64,000 nt of DNA. Source: Bacteroidota bacterium (lineage in GTDB: Bacteria; Bacteroidota; Bacteroidia; UBA4408). The DNA lies in contig JADKCP010000001.1 in assembly GCA_016718805.1 (NCBI GenBank), positions 310,001 to 374,000 on the forward strand, read 5' to 3'. Shown in pieces: positions 1 to 8,132 of this stretch. The notes beneath the pieces were generated by a model. It did not search any database. It saw only the letters and a program-made list of their open reading frames with translations, and was not told the DNA's origin. Each line of letters begins with the position of its first letter. Position 1 is the stretch's first letter. A program made the position numbers and the translations under genes.

Positions 1-548
1 TTACTACTTCCAAAACTACCAATGTTTCGGCTTGGATTGATTTTAATAACGATAGGGTATTCTCAGCTTCTGAATGGTTTAACGTAAGCGATACTTCTCA
101 GGCTTACGTGCCCGATTCTATAACTTTTACTGTTCCACTAAACGCAACCCTCGGAAATACACGTATGCGCATTCGCTCACGTTATGCTCAAAATCAAAAC
201 GACAACAACGATGCATGTAGTTATTTCTTCTCGGGCGAAACCGAAGACTACGTGCTTCGAATAGATTTAGCTAGTAACACTGAAGTACTTTCTCAAAATT
301 TTGATGTTTCAATTGAACCTAATCCGGCTAACGAATTTATTAATGTTACAGTGCACAGTGTCGAAAGCGATAAATATCAAATTCAGTTGTTAAACATGCA
401 GGGTCAATTAGTTTATTTCGGCGATTTGAAAAAGGAGGAAACTGTTTACCGAAATAGCATCAATGTTCAAAAACTGGCAAAAGGAATTTATACCTTGCAA
501 CTCAAAAGCAGTAATAATACTATTAACCGTAAAGTGGTAATTCAATAA
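1..548 (+). CDS. Secreted protein with GEVED domain and T9SS type A sorting domain (3' end only)
   Basis: The frame is open from base 3 to the TAA at 546-548 and the 5' end lies outside the window, so only about 181 C-terminal residues are seen. The first part reads AWIDFNNDRVFSASEW and later GETEDYVL, the signature of the GEVED domain found in secreted Bacteroidota peptidases and adhesins. The last ~80 residues (IEPNPANEFINV, GIYTLQL, terminal KVVIQ) form a type A sorting domain, the tag that sends a protein through the T9SS to the cell surface. The catalytic or binding part, if any, is upstream and cannot be named. A strong hairpin terminator follows. Confidence 0.85.
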   Translation, partial: TTSKTTNVSAWIDFNNDRVFSASEWFNVSDTSQAYVPDSITFTVPLNATLGNTRMRIRSRYAQNQNDNNDACSYFFSGETEDYVLRIDLASNTEVLSQNFDVSIEPNPANEFINVTVHSVESDKYQIQLLNMQGQLVYFGDLKKEETVYRNSINVQKLAKGIYTLQLKSSNNTINRKVVIQ

Positions 549-627
549 AATTAAGTACGACTAACAATACTTATCTTAACAAGCTAAAGCTATTGGTTAT
601 TTGTCTGTACTACTTTACTAGGAATAA

Positions 628-665
628 AAAAAGCGACCGTTAAATTGAATCAACGGTCGCTTTTT
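628..665. terminator. Bidirectional intrinsic terminator
   Basis: Perfect 14-bp inverted repeat (AAAAAGCGACCGTT at 628-641, AACGGTCGCTTTTT at 652-665) with a 10-nt loop. The A-run and T-run allow it to work in both directions, which fits two convergent genes ending at 548 and 683. Confidence 0.93.
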
Positions 666-682
666 AGTATTAGTAATTCTGC

Positions 683-1861
683 TTATTCAAAAGCCGAAAT
701 TCCGGTAATGTCTAATCCGGTAATTAATAAATGTATATCGTGTGTTCCTTCATAAGTAACTACCGATTCAAGATTCATCATGTGACGCATGATTGGATAC
801 TCTCCTGTAATTCCCATTCCTCCGTGTATTTGACGAGCTTCGCGTGCGATTTGTAAAGCAATATTAACGTTGTTGCGTTTTGCCATACTAATTTGTGCTG
901 GTGTTGCACGATGTTCATTTTTTAACACGCCCAATCGCCAAACCAATAGTTGTGCCTTGGTGATTTCGGTAATCATTTCGGCAAGTTTTTTTTGCGTTAA
1001 TTGAAATCCACCAATGGGTTTACCAAATTGAATGCGCTCTTTCGAATAACGCAAAGCCGAGTCGTAGCAATCCATTGCCGCACCCAAAGCTCCCCAACTA
1101 ATTCCATAGCGTGCAGAGTTTAAACAGCTCAAAGGACCTTTCAATCCTTTTACATTAGGCAATAAATTTTCTTTTGGAACCTTTACATTGTCGAAAACCA
1201 ATTCGCCGGTTGCACTGGCACGTAAACTCCATTTGCCATGTGTTTCGGGAGTTGTAAATCCGGGCATACCTCGTTCTAAAATTAAACCCTGTATCACACC
1301 CTCTTCATTCTTTGCCCATACTACAGCAATATCTGCAAAAGGAGCATTGGATATCCACATTTTACTACCATTCAACAAATAGTGATCGCCTTTGTCTTTA
1401 AAATTACTAAGCATTCCATTCGGATTTGAACCATGGTCAGGCTCAGTTAACCCAAAGCAACCCATCATTTCACCGGCAGCTAATTTGGGTAAATATTTTT
1501 TTCGTTGTTCTTCACTTCCAAAGGTGTAAATCGGAAACATTACCAATGAACTTTGCACCGATGCAGTTGATCGCAAACCTGAATCACCACGTTCTAATTC
1601 CTGCATTAACAAACCATACGATATTTGATCCAATCCTGCACCGCCATATTCTTGCGGAATGTAGGGACCAAAAGCACCAATTTCTGCCAATCCTTTTATC
1701 CATTGTTTTGGAAAAGTTGCAGTTTGACAAGCTTCTTCAACTATAGGGCTCACTTCTTTTTTCACCCAAGCACGAGCAGTATCGCGTATAAGCTTATGTT
1801 CGTCGGTCAATAAATCATCCAACAAATAATAATCCGGAGCAATGTATCTATCTGTAGCCAT
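683..1861 (-). CDS. gcdH: Glutaryl-CoA dehydrogenase (acyl-CoA dehydrogenase family)
   Basis: Flavoenzyme of the acyl-CoA dehydrogenase family, 392 residues. Glutaryl-CoA dehydrogenases oxidise and decarboxylate glutaryl-CoA to crotonyl-CoA in lysine and tryptophan breakdown. The family is shown by the C-terminal YEGTHDIH motif with the catalytic glutamate near residue 371, followed by LITGLDITGISAF as in other glutaryl-CoA dehydrogenases, and by the LNSARYGISWGALGA helix. A TTG-initiated frame reaches 1885, but that codon lies inside the -7 promoter box at 1883-1890, so the ATG at 1861 is the start. Monocistronic. Its link to the kynurenine genes at 46 kb is only a shared theme (tryptophan breakdown), not a neighbourhood. 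Confidence 0.93.
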   Translation of the reverse strand: MATDRYIAPDYYLLDDLLTDEHKLIRDTARAWVKKEVSPIVEEACQTATFPKQWIKGLAEIGAFGPYIPQEYGGAGLDQISYGLLMQELERGDSGLRSTASVQSSLVMFPIYTFGSEEQRKKYLPKLAAGEMMGCFGLTEPDHGSNPNGMLSNFKDKGDHYLLNGSKMWISNAPFADIAVVWAKNEEGVIQGLILERGMPGFTTPETHGKWSLRASATGELVFDNVKVPKENLLPNVKGLKGPLSCLNSARYGISWGALGAAMDCYDSALRYSKERIQFGKPIGGFQLTQKKLAEMITEITKAQLLVWRLGVLKNEHRATPAQISMAKRNNVNIALQIAREARQIHGGMGITGEYPIMRHMMNLESVVTYEGTHDIHLLITGLDITGISAFE

Positions 1862-1882
1862 TTTTTTGTTTTTTTTGAGGCG

Positions 1883-1913
1883 CAAATATAGTTTTTATTG
1901 AATGATTAGACAA
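1883..1913 (-). promoter_or_regulatory. Promoter of gcdH (TTG-N20-TATATTTG)
   Basis: On the minus strand the -7 box TATATTTG (1883-1890) fits the Bacteroidota consensus TAnnTTTG, and a TTG -33 element (1911-1913) lies exactly 20 nt upstream. The box ends 21 nt before the ATG at 1861, which excludes the upstream TTG start. Confidence 0.75.
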
Positions 1914-2014
1914 TTTGAAATAGCCTTTAAAGTATCTTGTTACAAGGTTTACTTTTAAGCTTTTTTATGTTAAAAGAATAGCAAATTTGAATATTATTAC
2001 AGTTGATAAATCGT

Positions 2015-2022
2015 TATTTTTG
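2015..2022 (+). promoter_or_regulatory. -7 box TATTTTTG upstream of the repeat-rich TolA-like gene
   Basis: TATTTTTG fits TAnnTTTG and lies 21 nt before the GTG at 2044. No TTG sits at the usual 20-nt spacing (nearest is at 25 nt). Its position argues that the frame upstream of 2044 is untranscribed leader. Confidence 0.5.
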
Positions 2023-2043
2023 TCACTTCAAAAATTGGTTTTA

Positions 2044-4050
2044 GTGAAGAAAATTAGTCGATTACTTTTTCTGATATTTTTACTTGCTGCAGCTATTAGC
2101 CAGGCTCAGGATAAAGTTTACCGCATTGTTGGGAGTATTAATCCAGAAGGCGGTGATAAAAGCCTTTCAAAATTTGAGATAAGCAAAGATGGTGGTGCAT
2201 TTAAAAGCATCGCTGTGGATGCTACCGGACGATTTGAAGCTAAACTTGATTTTCAGAAAGAATATATTTTGCGCTTTTCTCAAACGGGATATTTTTCTAA
2301 ACTTATTTCTATTTCAACTGTGGTACCGGCTGATCGAATTAAGGATGCCTTTCACCCAAATGAAATTAATGTTAGCTTACTGGAAGAGGTGCCAGGCGTA
2401 AACGCAGATTTTTTGAAAGACCCTGTTGGGAAAGTAGTTTTTGATGAGGACTACAATGATTTTTATTTCGATGATGAATACAATGGCGAAATGGATAAAA
2501 AAGTTGCCGCATTAAAGAAAGCCATTGAAAAGCAGAAAGTATTAAACAAGAATAATTCAGCTGATGCAGAAGCAAAAAAGAAAGCCGAGTTAGAAGCAGC
2601 TAACAAAGCAAAGGCCGAAGCAGAAGCCAAAGCTAAAGCCGATGCAGAAGCAGCAGCAAAAGCCAAAACCGATGCAGAAGCTAAAGCGCTAGCCGATAAA
2701 AAGGCAAAAGAAGAAGAAGCTGCCCGATTAAAAGCGGAAGCTGATGCTAAGAAGAAAGCTGAATTGGAAGCCGCTGCAAAGACAAAAGCCGAAGCAGACG
2801 CCAAAGCACTCGCCGATAAAAAAGCAAAAGAGGAAGTAGCAGCTCGTTTAAAAGCGGAAGCCGATGCTAAGAAAAAAGCTGAAATGGATGCAGCTGCTAA
2901 AGCCAAGGCAGATGCAGAGGCTAAGGCGCTTGCCGAAAAGGAAGCAGCTGATAAAGCAAAAGCCGAAGCACTTGCCAAAGCTGCAGCTGAGAAAAAGGCA
3001 AAAGAGGATGAAGCTGCTCGTTTAAAAGCGGAAGCCGATGCCAAGAAAAAAGCGGAAATGGATGCCGCTGCACAAGCTAAAGCTGACGCCGATGCCAAAG
3101 CAGCCGCTGAAAAAGATGCAATTGCAAAAGCCAAAGCCGATGCCGAAGCAAAGGCACTCGCCGATAAAAAAGCAAAAGAGGAGGAAGCTGCCCGATTAAA
3201 AGCAGAAGCTGATGCCAAGAAGAAAGCAGAAATGGATGCAGCAGCTCAAGCTAAAGCTGACGCCGATGCTAAAGCAGCTGCTGAAAAAGATGCTATTGCT
3301 AAAGCCAAAGCCGATACCGAAGCAAAGGCACTCGCTGATAAAAGAGCAAAAGAAGAGGAAGCTGCCCGATTAAAAGCAGAGGCCGATGCTAAGAAAAAAG
3401 CGGAAATGGATGCAGCAGCTCAAGCTAAAGCTGACGCCGATGCCAAAGCAGCCGCTGAAAAAGATGCAATTGCAAAAGCCAAAGCCGATGCCGAAGCAAA
3501 GGCACTCGCCGATAAAAAAGCAAAAGAAGAGGAAGCTGCCCGATTAAAAGCAGAAGCCGATGCCAAGAAAAAAGCGGAAATGGATGCAGCAGCTCAAGCT
3601 AAAGCAGATGCAGATGCCAAAGCCGCTGCCGAAAAAGATGCTATCGCAAAAGCCAAAGCTGATGCAGAAGCGAAAGCACTTGCAGATAAAAAGGCAAAAG
3701 CTGATGAAATAGAACGCTTAAAAGATGAAGCAGAAGCCAAACGTAAAGCCGAAATAGATGCACTGGCCAAAGTTAAAGCAGATGCTGATGCGCGTGCATT
3801 GGAAGAACGAAAAGAGCGCGAAGCAGCCGCAGCTAAAGCTGTTGCTGATTATGAAGCTAAGCGTAAATCGCAAGCAGCAGCCGAGCCTACCAAAACCAAC
3901 AGCGCATTTAAACCAATTATGGGAACCTATTCAAACTCAGGCGTAAATAAGAATCGTCCGTTTGGATACATTAATTTTGGCGATGGTAAAGGGAATCAGG
4001 ATTTAACTAAGGAACAATACGAAGAGTATTTAAAATTATATCCCAAATAA
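2044..4050 (+). CDS. Exported Ala/Lys/Glu-rich repeat protein, TolA-like coiled coil
   Basis: Function unknown. I start it at the GTG at 2044, giving 668 residues, because this places a clean signal peptide (VKKISRLLFLIFLLAAAIS then QAQ) at the N terminus and a -7 promoter box covers the region upstream; the frame itself extends to a TTG at 1987. Residues ~25-130 look like a small beta-sandwich (IVGSINPEGGDKSL, DATGRFEAKLDF), similar to carboxypeptidase-regulatory-like domains. Residues ~180-610 are a long Ala/Lys/Glu/Asp-rich helical stalk built from 58-residue repeats, resembling TolA domain II. The last ~50 residues (GTYSNSGVNKNRPFGYINF) are a compact tail. The stalk could span the periplasm, but no TonB/TolA C-terminal domain is recognisable. 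It is convergent with comF, which ends 8 bp away. Confidence 0.75.
   Translation: MKKISRLLFLIFLLAAAISQAQDKVYRIVGSINPEGGDKSLSKFEISKDGGAFKSIAVDATGRFEAKLDFQKEYILRFSQTGYFSKLISISTVVPADRIKDAFHPNEINVSLLEEVPGVNADFLKDPVGKVVFDEDYNDFYFDDEYNGEMDKKVAALKKAIEKQKVLNKNNSADAEAKKKAELEAANKAKAEAEAKAKADAEAAAKAKTDAEAKALADKKAKEEEAARLKAEADAKKKAELEAAAKTKAEADAKALADKKAKEEVAARLKAEADAKKKAEMDAAAKAKADAEAKALAEKEAADKAKAEALAKAAAEKKAKEDEAARLKAEADAKKKAEMDAAAQAKADADAKAAAEKDAIAKAKADAEAKALADKKAKEEEAARLKAEADAKKKAEMDAAAQAKADADAKAAAEKDAIAKAKADTEAKALADKRAKEEEAARLKAEADAKKKAEMDAAAQAKADADAKAAAEKDAIAKAKADAEAKALADKKAKEEEAARLKAEADAKKKAEMDAAAQAKADADAKAAAEKDAIAKAKADAEAKALADKKAKADEIERLKDEAEAKRKAEIDALAKVKADADARALEERKEREAAAAKAVADYEAKRKSQAAAEPTKTNSAFKPIMGTYSNSGVNKNRPFGYINFGDGKGNQDLTKEQYEEYLKLYPK
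3025..3720 (+). repeat. Four tandem 174-bp repeats encoding the coiled-coil stalk
   Basis: Exact 174-bp periodicity: units begin at 3025, 3199, 3373 and 3547, and a diverged fifth begins at 3721. Each encodes 58 residues starting KAEADAKKKAEMDAAA and ending EEEAARL. Earlier related units start at 2731 (120 bp, 40 residues) and 2851 (174 bp). Most differences between units are synonymous, suggesting recent expansion or gene conversion. Confidence 0.92.
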
Positions 4051-4058
4051 AATTGGTT

Positions 4059-4748
4059 TTATAGTGTTGTAAACGCTATTGCTGCAATACTCACTTTGGT
4101 TTCGGCTACACTAAGCAAATGTTGTGCACACGATTCAATGGTTGCACCGGTTGTGATTACATCATCTACCAACAAAATATGTTTGCCTTTTATTTTTTCG
4201 GTATCGGTAATTTTAAATATCGTTTTTACATTTTCCCATCGCAGGTATTTCGATTTTTTAGTTTGTGTTTCACTCGCAAAACTGCGAATCAAGGTTTCGC
4301 TGTCGTATGGTAAATGCATAGTTTGCGATAAACCTTTTGCAAAACACTCACTTTGATTATACCCTCGTTTTTTTTGCTTGTCGGGATGCAAGGGAACCGG
4401 AATAATTAAGTCTACACTGGCAAATTTTTCATTACTCAGTAATTCGCTACCATACAAATTTCCAACCTTTACCCCAACTTGTTGTTGACCTTTGTACTTT
4501 AATTGATGCAATAAATTTTGAACCTTTCCTTCTTTTTTAAAATCATAAAAAGCTGCCGCGTGTTGCACATTTACACGTCCCCAAAAAAGTTTGTTCAAGG
4601 CATTTTCATCAAACGTGTGAAAATTTGTTTTGGGCAATGAATAAATGCATTGATTACAAATGCAGTCTTCATTTTTGTATAGTCCTTCTCCGCAAGCCAT
4701 ACAAACACTTGGATATACCAAGGAAATAAAATCACTTATCCAACTCAT
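4059..4748 (-). CDS. ComF family protein (phosphoribosyltransferase-type, competence-associated)
   Basis: 229 residues from the ATG at 4748; a TTG seven codons upstream is less likely. The N terminus carries a zinc-ribbon pattern (CMACGEGLYKNEDCICNQC) typical of ComF/GntX proteins. The C-terminal half has the type I phosphoribosyltransferase loop ILLVDDVITTGAT, which binds PRPP in related enzymes, preceded by the ComF-typical KRGYNQSECFAKGL. ComF proteins are needed for DNA uptake in naturally competent bacteria, acting in the cytoplasm. No competence genes are adjacent, so that role here is inference from the family. Confidence 0.88.
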   Translation of the reverse strand: MSWISDFISLVYPSVCMACGEGLYKNEDCICNQCIYSLPKTNFHTFDENALNKLFWGRVNVQHAAAFYDFKKEGKVQNLLHQLKYKGQQQVGVKVGNLYGSELLSNEKFASVDLIIPVPLHPDKQKKRGYNQSECFAKGLSQTMHLPYDSETLIRSFASETQTKKSKYLRWENVKTIFKITDTEKIKGKHILLVDDVITTGATIESCAQHLLSVAETKVSIAAIAFTTL

Positions 4749-4811
4749 GTTTAGTTTTTTCCCGTTCAACCAAAAATTACCAACAGGTTCATATTATTTA
4801 TAAAATTCAAT

Positions 4812-4819
4812 TACTTTTG
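4812..4819 (+). promoter_or_regulatory. -7 box TACTTTTG upstream of the anchored coiled-coil gene
   Basis: Matches TAnnTTTG, 44 nt upstream of the ATG at 4864. There is no good TTG at -33; a TTC lies about 21 nt upstream. Confidence 0.55.
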
Positions 4820-4863
4820 CTCATGAAACACAACCTCACTTTTAAAAACTTAAAAATAAACTA

Positions 4864-5778
4864 ATGGAAACAAACAACGAAAAAAAATCCGGTAATAAAC
4901 TATTAATGATTTTATCCGGAGTTTTATTCCTCCTTGTACTATTTTTGGGATATCAGTTGTATAACCAAAAAAATGCAACAGAAATGGTAACTGCCGAAAA
5001 AGAGAAAGTGGATACCGAATACGCAGCTACAAAATCAGAACTTGCAGAAGTTCAAAAAGCTTACGATGGTTTACAAACAGATAACAAACAGCTTCAGTCT
5101 GAACTGGATGCAAAGAAAGAAGAGCTCGAAGATATTGCTGCTCAACTTGAAAAGGAAAAAGGAAACCGTTCAGTAGTTGCCCGTTTGAAAAAAGAATTGG
5201 AAACTATCCGTGGACTTATAAAGGGCTATTTAAAAGATATCGACTCTTTGCAATTAGCTAACAAAGTACTTACCGAAGAAAATACTACTGTTAAAGCTGA
5301 TCTTAGCACTGAAAGAGGTAAATCAGCTCAATTGGAAGCTGACAAACAAGGCTTAAATGAAAAAGTTGCTTTGGGATCTCGTTTGGTTGCAGCTAATTTG
5401 TTTGCAGATGCGATGCGTGGAAAAATGATTGGAAGCAAAGAGGTTTCTACCACAAAAGCTTCACGTGCCGATCGTTTAAGAGCAGTGTTTACATTGGCTG
5501 AAAACCGCTTAGCTAAAGCCGAAGAAAAAACTGTTTACATGAAAGTTACAGGTCCGGATGGTCAAGTATTATCAAATGGCACAGACGATTCAAATATGTT
5601 TACAATCGGTAGTGAAAAACAACTTTTCAGCAGCAAAAAAAATGTTGACTATACCGGAAAGGGTGTTGAAGTAAGTATGTTTTTTGACAAGAAAACTGAT
5701 TTTAAAGCAGGAAAATACAATGTTGAAATTTTTGTGGATGCCGCTTCTATCGGTAGCACAAGCTTCGACCTAAAATAA
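4864..5778 (+). CDS. Membrane-anchored coiled-coil protein, unknown function
   Basis: 304 residues, not recognised beyond general features. A short basic N terminus (METNNEKKSGNK) precedes one transmembrane segment (LLMILSGVLFLLVLFLGYQL, ~13-32), so the rest should be outside the cytoplasmic membrane. Residues ~40-170 form a continuous heptad-rich coiled coil (SELAEVQKAYDGLQTDNKQ). The C-terminal ~130 residues look like a beta-rich domain (VYMKVTGPDGQVLSNG, KAGKYNVEIFVDAASIG). Proteins of this layout are common hypotheticals in Bacteroidota. Transcribed alone, between its own -7 box and a terminator at 5800. Confidence 0.8.
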   Translation: METNNEKKSGNKLLMILSGVLFLLVLFLGYQLYNQKNATEMVTAEKEKVDTEYAATKSELAEVQKAYDGLQTDNKQLQSELDAKKEELEDIAAQLEKEKGNRSVVARLKKELETIRGLIKGYLKDIDSLQLANKVLTEENTTVKADLSTERGKSAQLEADKQGLNEKVALGSRLVAANLFADAMRGKMIGSKEVSTTKASRADRLRAVFTLAENRLAKAEEKTVYMKVTGPDGQVLSNGTDDSNMFTIGSEKQLFSSKKNVDYTGKGVEVSMFFDKKTDFKAGKYNVEIFVDAASIGSTSFDLK

Positions 5779-5799
5779 ACAGTTCTATTTTAATAGTGT

Positions 5800-5825
5800 A
5801 AAAGCCTCCGGAAACGGGGGCTTTT
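5800..5825 (+). terminator. Intrinsic terminator with GAAA tetraloop
   Basis: 11-bp stem AAAAGCCTCCG / CGGGGGCTTTT (one G-T pair) closed by a GAAA loop (5811-5814), 22 nt after the stop of the preceding gene. Confidence 0.88.
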
Positions 5826-5844
5826 AACATTATAGTATTTAATG

Positions 5845-5852
5845 TACTTTTG
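5845..5852 (+). promoter_or_regulatory. -7 box TACTTTTG directly before plsC
   Basis: Fits TAnnTTTG. The box ends only 5 nt before the plsC ATG, so transcription would start at or next to the start codon, giving a leaderless or nearly leaderless mRNA. No TTG at the usual -33 position. Confidence 0.55.
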
Positions 5853-5857
5853 GTGCC

Positions 5858-6613
5858 ATGCGATTTGTGAAACAAGTATTAATGGTTATTTGGAAAATTT
5901 TTTTCGTGTTCAATTTTGGCATCACGTTAATTATTTTCTATCCCATTTTTGCACTCCTACTTTCACGCAAAGAATGGTTTCCCAAAGCTTTTATTGGAAT
6001 GAAAATTTGGGCTCGTGTAATTTTATATATTCCGGGAATACGCTTTAAGGTTCATTATGAAAGTAAATTGAGCCCAAACAAAACCTATGTGTATGTTTCT
6101 AATCACAGTTCGTATTTAGACATTGTTTTAAGCTATTGTGCCATCCCTTTTTATTTTGTTTTTATGGGAAAACAGGAATTAAGAAAAGCCCCCTTGTTTA
6201 ATATTTTCTTTAAGGAAATGAATATTTTGGTTGATAGAAAAAGCAAAATTGGTTCACATAGAGCATTGGAAGAAGCTGCAAAAAAAATTGATGAAGGTCA
6301 CAGCGTAGTGCTTTTTCCCGAAGGAACAATATCGCGAGAAGCTCCTAAACTTAGAGCCTTTAAAAATGGGGCATTTAAATTAGCAATTGATAAGCAAGTT
6401 CCCATTGTTCCTATTTCGTTTATCAACAATTGGAAACTATTACAAGACCGCCCATTTTTGCAAGGTCTTAGTCGACCTGGATTAGCGTTGGTTGAAGTGC
6501 ACCGTCCTATTTCAACAAAAGGACTTACGCTCGACGATTTACTCACACTTAAAGCACAAGTTGAAAACGTAATTGAAAACAGTCTAAATAAACACCACCA
6601 AAAAACAAATTAA
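5858..6613 (+). CDS. plsC: 1-acyl-sn-glycerol-3-phosphate acyltransferase (PlsC-like)
   Basis: 251 residues. PlsC-type enzymes add the second acyl chain to lysophosphatidic acid, forming phosphatidic acid for membrane lipids at the cytoplasmic membrane. The catalytic HX4D motif is NHSSYLDI (His83, Asp88) and the substrate-binding motif is FPEGT (153-157). A hydrophobic N-terminal stretch (~8-36) should anchor it in the membrane. Acyltransferases of this family can also act on lysoglycolipids or ornithine lipids, so the exact substrate is not certain. The stop codon is followed at once by the gatC ATG, so the two are co-transcribed. Confidence 0.88.
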   Translation: MRFVKQVLMVIWKIFFVFNFGITLIIFYPIFALLLSRKEWFPKAFIGMKIWARVILYIPGIRFKVHYESKLSPNKTYVYVSNHSSYLDIVLSYCAIPFYFVFMGKQELRKAPLFNIFFKEMNILVDRKSKIGSHRALEEAAKKIDEGHSVVLFPEGTISREAPKLRAFKNGAFKLAIDKQVPIVPISFINNWKLLQDRPFLQGLSRPGLALVEVHRPISTKGLTLDDLLTLKAQVENVIENSLNKHHQKTN

Positions 6614-6910
6614 ATGAGCCGTATAAGTAACGAAACTATTGATAAAATTGCACATCTGGCGCGCCTCGAATTCGAAGATGAAGCCAAAGTTGAAATAGCC
6701 AACGACATGAATCGTATGCTCGATTTTGTAGATAAACTGAATGAATTACCAACCGACAATGTTGAGCCACTTATTTACATGAGCCGCGAGGTAAATGTGC
6801 TTCGCGATGATTTTGTAACGCAGGAATTAACTCAAAAGGAAGCACTCTTAAATGCACCCAAAAAGGATTCAGATTATTTTAAAGTACCTAAAGTGGTTGA
6901 AAAAAAGTAG
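6614..6910 (+). CDS. gatC: Asp-tRNA(Asn)/Glu-tRNA(Gln) amidotransferase subunit C
   Basis: 98 residues, the usual length for GatC, the small subunit that stabilises the GatA-GatB complex converting misacylated Asp-tRNA(Asn) or Glu-tRNA(Gln). Typical features are the N-terminal helix ETIDKIAHLARLEFEDE and the C-terminal DSDYFKVPKVVE, matching the conserved FxVPKV ending of the family. It starts on the base after the plsC stop. gatA and gatB are not in this window. Confidence 0.93.
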   Translation: MSRISNETIDKIAHLARLEFEDEAKVEIANDMNRMLDFVDKLNELPTDNVEPLIYMSREVNVLRDDFVTQELTQKEALLNAPKKDSDYFKVPKVVEKK

Positions 6911-6952
6911 TTAGTATAAACTACAACAAAGCCCGAATTGGTTTAAAACAAA

Positions 6953-7546
6953 TTATTTTTTTGGGTCAAAATAGCAATTCAAAATCGAATCCATTTTTTG
7001 TTTTCCATCTGCAATTAGTTTCGATTTTTCAAGTGTTTCTTTGGATAAAAACTTTGATAATGGTTGCGCTACCTTATTAAAATTACCAAATGCAGTAAGC
7101 AGTTTTGTATCCCATTCACCATGATATCTTAATAAATCATCCGGCATCACACGGCTGCGCAAACTACCGACTTCTGCTTCAGCATCAAATGGCTCGTTAA
7201 TATTTAAATAGCCATAATCATCCGTAAGTTGCTCACCCGGCAAAATATCTCGTACAGCCAATTCATAATCATATGCAGTAGTAATGCAACTCGAGTTAAA
7301 ACTGTGATTTACAAATCGAGCATGGTCCCAACATAAAATAGAATTTCCGTTGTGATCACGGTAACAATAGGTATCTAAAATTTCCTGATATAAATTTCCA
7401 AAAGCAGCAAGTTCAGCCTCGCTGAAAACTCGGTCAAGTTTATCTAAAGCCCAGGTAATGGTACCTTTTGGAATAAGTTTAGTGGCTACAACACCGAATC
7501 CAATTTTTGGACTAATAAAGCGAAGTTCAGTATCCGGATGAATCAT
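6953..7546 (-). CDS. SET domain-containing protein-lysine methyltransferase
   Basis: 197 residues. SET domains transfer a methyl group from SAM to lysine side chains. The core motifs are present in order: GFGVVATKLIPKGT near the N terminus, RFVNHSFNSSC (the NHS SAM-binding motif, ~78-88), and GEQLTDDYGYLN carrying the late tyrosine. There is no cysteine-rich post-SET segment. The C-terminal ~70 residues are helical and charged. The substrate is unknown; bacterial SET proteins may modify the organism's own proteins or, in host-associated species, host histones. It is convergent with gatC and sits downstream of the brxA-type gene, separated from it by a terminator, so it has its own promoter. 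Confidence 0.85.
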   Translation of the reverse strand: MIHPDTELRFISPKIGFGVVATKLIPKGTITWALDKLDRVFSEAELAAFGNLYQEILDTYCYRDHNGNSILCWDHARFVNHSFNSSCITTAYDYELAVRDILPGEQLTDDYGYLNINEPFDAEAEVGSLRSRVMPDDLLRYHGEWDTKLLTAFGNFNKVAQPLSKFLSKETLEKSKLIADGKQKMDSILNCYFDPKK

Positions 7547-7612
7547 TGCTTATATTTTTGAAAGTGATAAATGTAAAAAAGCATTTATCAAAAATGAAAA
7601 GTTAAGCACAAA

Positions 7613-7648
7613 AAAAAAAACGAATCCATTTAAGAATTCGTTTTTTTT
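7613..7648. terminator. Intrinsic terminator after the bacilliredoxin gene
   Basis: AAAAAAAACGAAT (7613-7625) pairs with ATTCGTTTTTTTT (7636-7648) around a 10-nt loop: 13 bp. On the minus strand it lies 14 nt after the bacilliredoxin stop codon. Confidence 0.85.
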
Positions 7649-7662
7649 ACTTGCATTTAATT

Positions 7663-8076
7663 TTAGCAATATTCTTCAAATGCCATTTTTAAATTGTCGG
7701 CAATCATTTGTGCACTGCGGCCTTCAATGTGATGGCGTTCAATAAAATGAACCAGCTTTCCGTCTTTGTACAATGCAATACTTGGAGAGGAAGGCGGATA
7801 AGGAGCCATGTGTTTACGAGCTTGTGCAACGGCATCCATATCAAATCCGGCAAAAACCGCAGTTAATTTATCCGGTTTTTTATCGCCCGATACGGCCATT
7901 TTAATTCCCGGACGCGCAGCTCCTGCAGCACATCCGCAAACTGAATTTACAACTACCAACACTGTACCTTTGCTGTTTTCAATAGCAGCATCAACAGCCT
8001 GTGGAGTAGTTAAATCTTCAAAACCAACAGCATTTAATTCTGCTTGCATTGGCTTTACTAATTGTTCGGGATACAT
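7663..8076 (-). CDS. BrxA/BrxB-family bacilliredoxin (YphP/YqiW-like)
   Basis: 137 residues, normal for the family. Bacilliredoxins are thioredoxin-fold proteins that remove bacillithiol from S-bacillithiolated proteins after oxidative stress. The active site is the CGC motif in NSVCGCAAGAARPG (Cys47, Cys49). Orthologues occur in Bacteroidota, some of which make bacillithiol; no bacillithiol synthesis genes are visible here, so its thiol partner is inferred. It has its own -7 box and a terminator, so it is monocistronic. Confidence 0.9.
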   Translation of the reverse strand: MYPEQLVKPMQAELNAVGFEDLTTPQAVDAAIENSKGTVLVVVNSVCGCAAGAARPGIKMAVSGDKKPDKLTAVFAGFDMDAVAQARKHMAPYPPSSPSIALYKDGKLVHFIERHHIEGRSAQMIADNLKMAFEEYC

Positions 8077-8124
8077 ATTTTTAGAATTAAGAGTAATACA
8101 TTTTCCCCATTAATTTGGGGCATG

Positions 8125-8132
8125 CAAAAGTA
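8125..8132 (-). promoter_or_regulatory. -7 box TACTTTTG of the bacilliredoxin gene, with leader hairpin
   Basis: Minus-strand TACTTTTG fits TAnnTTTG, 48 nt upstream of the ATG. The predicted 5' end of the message carries a small GC hairpin (CCCCA/TGGGG arms, 8105-8120) that could protect or regulate the transcript. Confidence 0.5.

Noticed and set aside
1426..1746. 106-codon plus-strand frame inside gcdH
   Set aside because: It is antisense to a well-conserved enzyme gene and has no recognisable features.
2463..3218. Long minus-strand frame (251 codons) rich in Ala, Ser and Phe inside the repeat region
   Set aside because: It is the reverse-complement reading of the Ala/Lys/Glu repeat; codon bias alone keeps it open. 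The plus strand has a signal peptide, promoter and clear protein design.
2731..3720. Regular repeats that might suggest a CRISPR array
   Set aside because: The units are 120-174 bp, contiguous and coding, without spacers.
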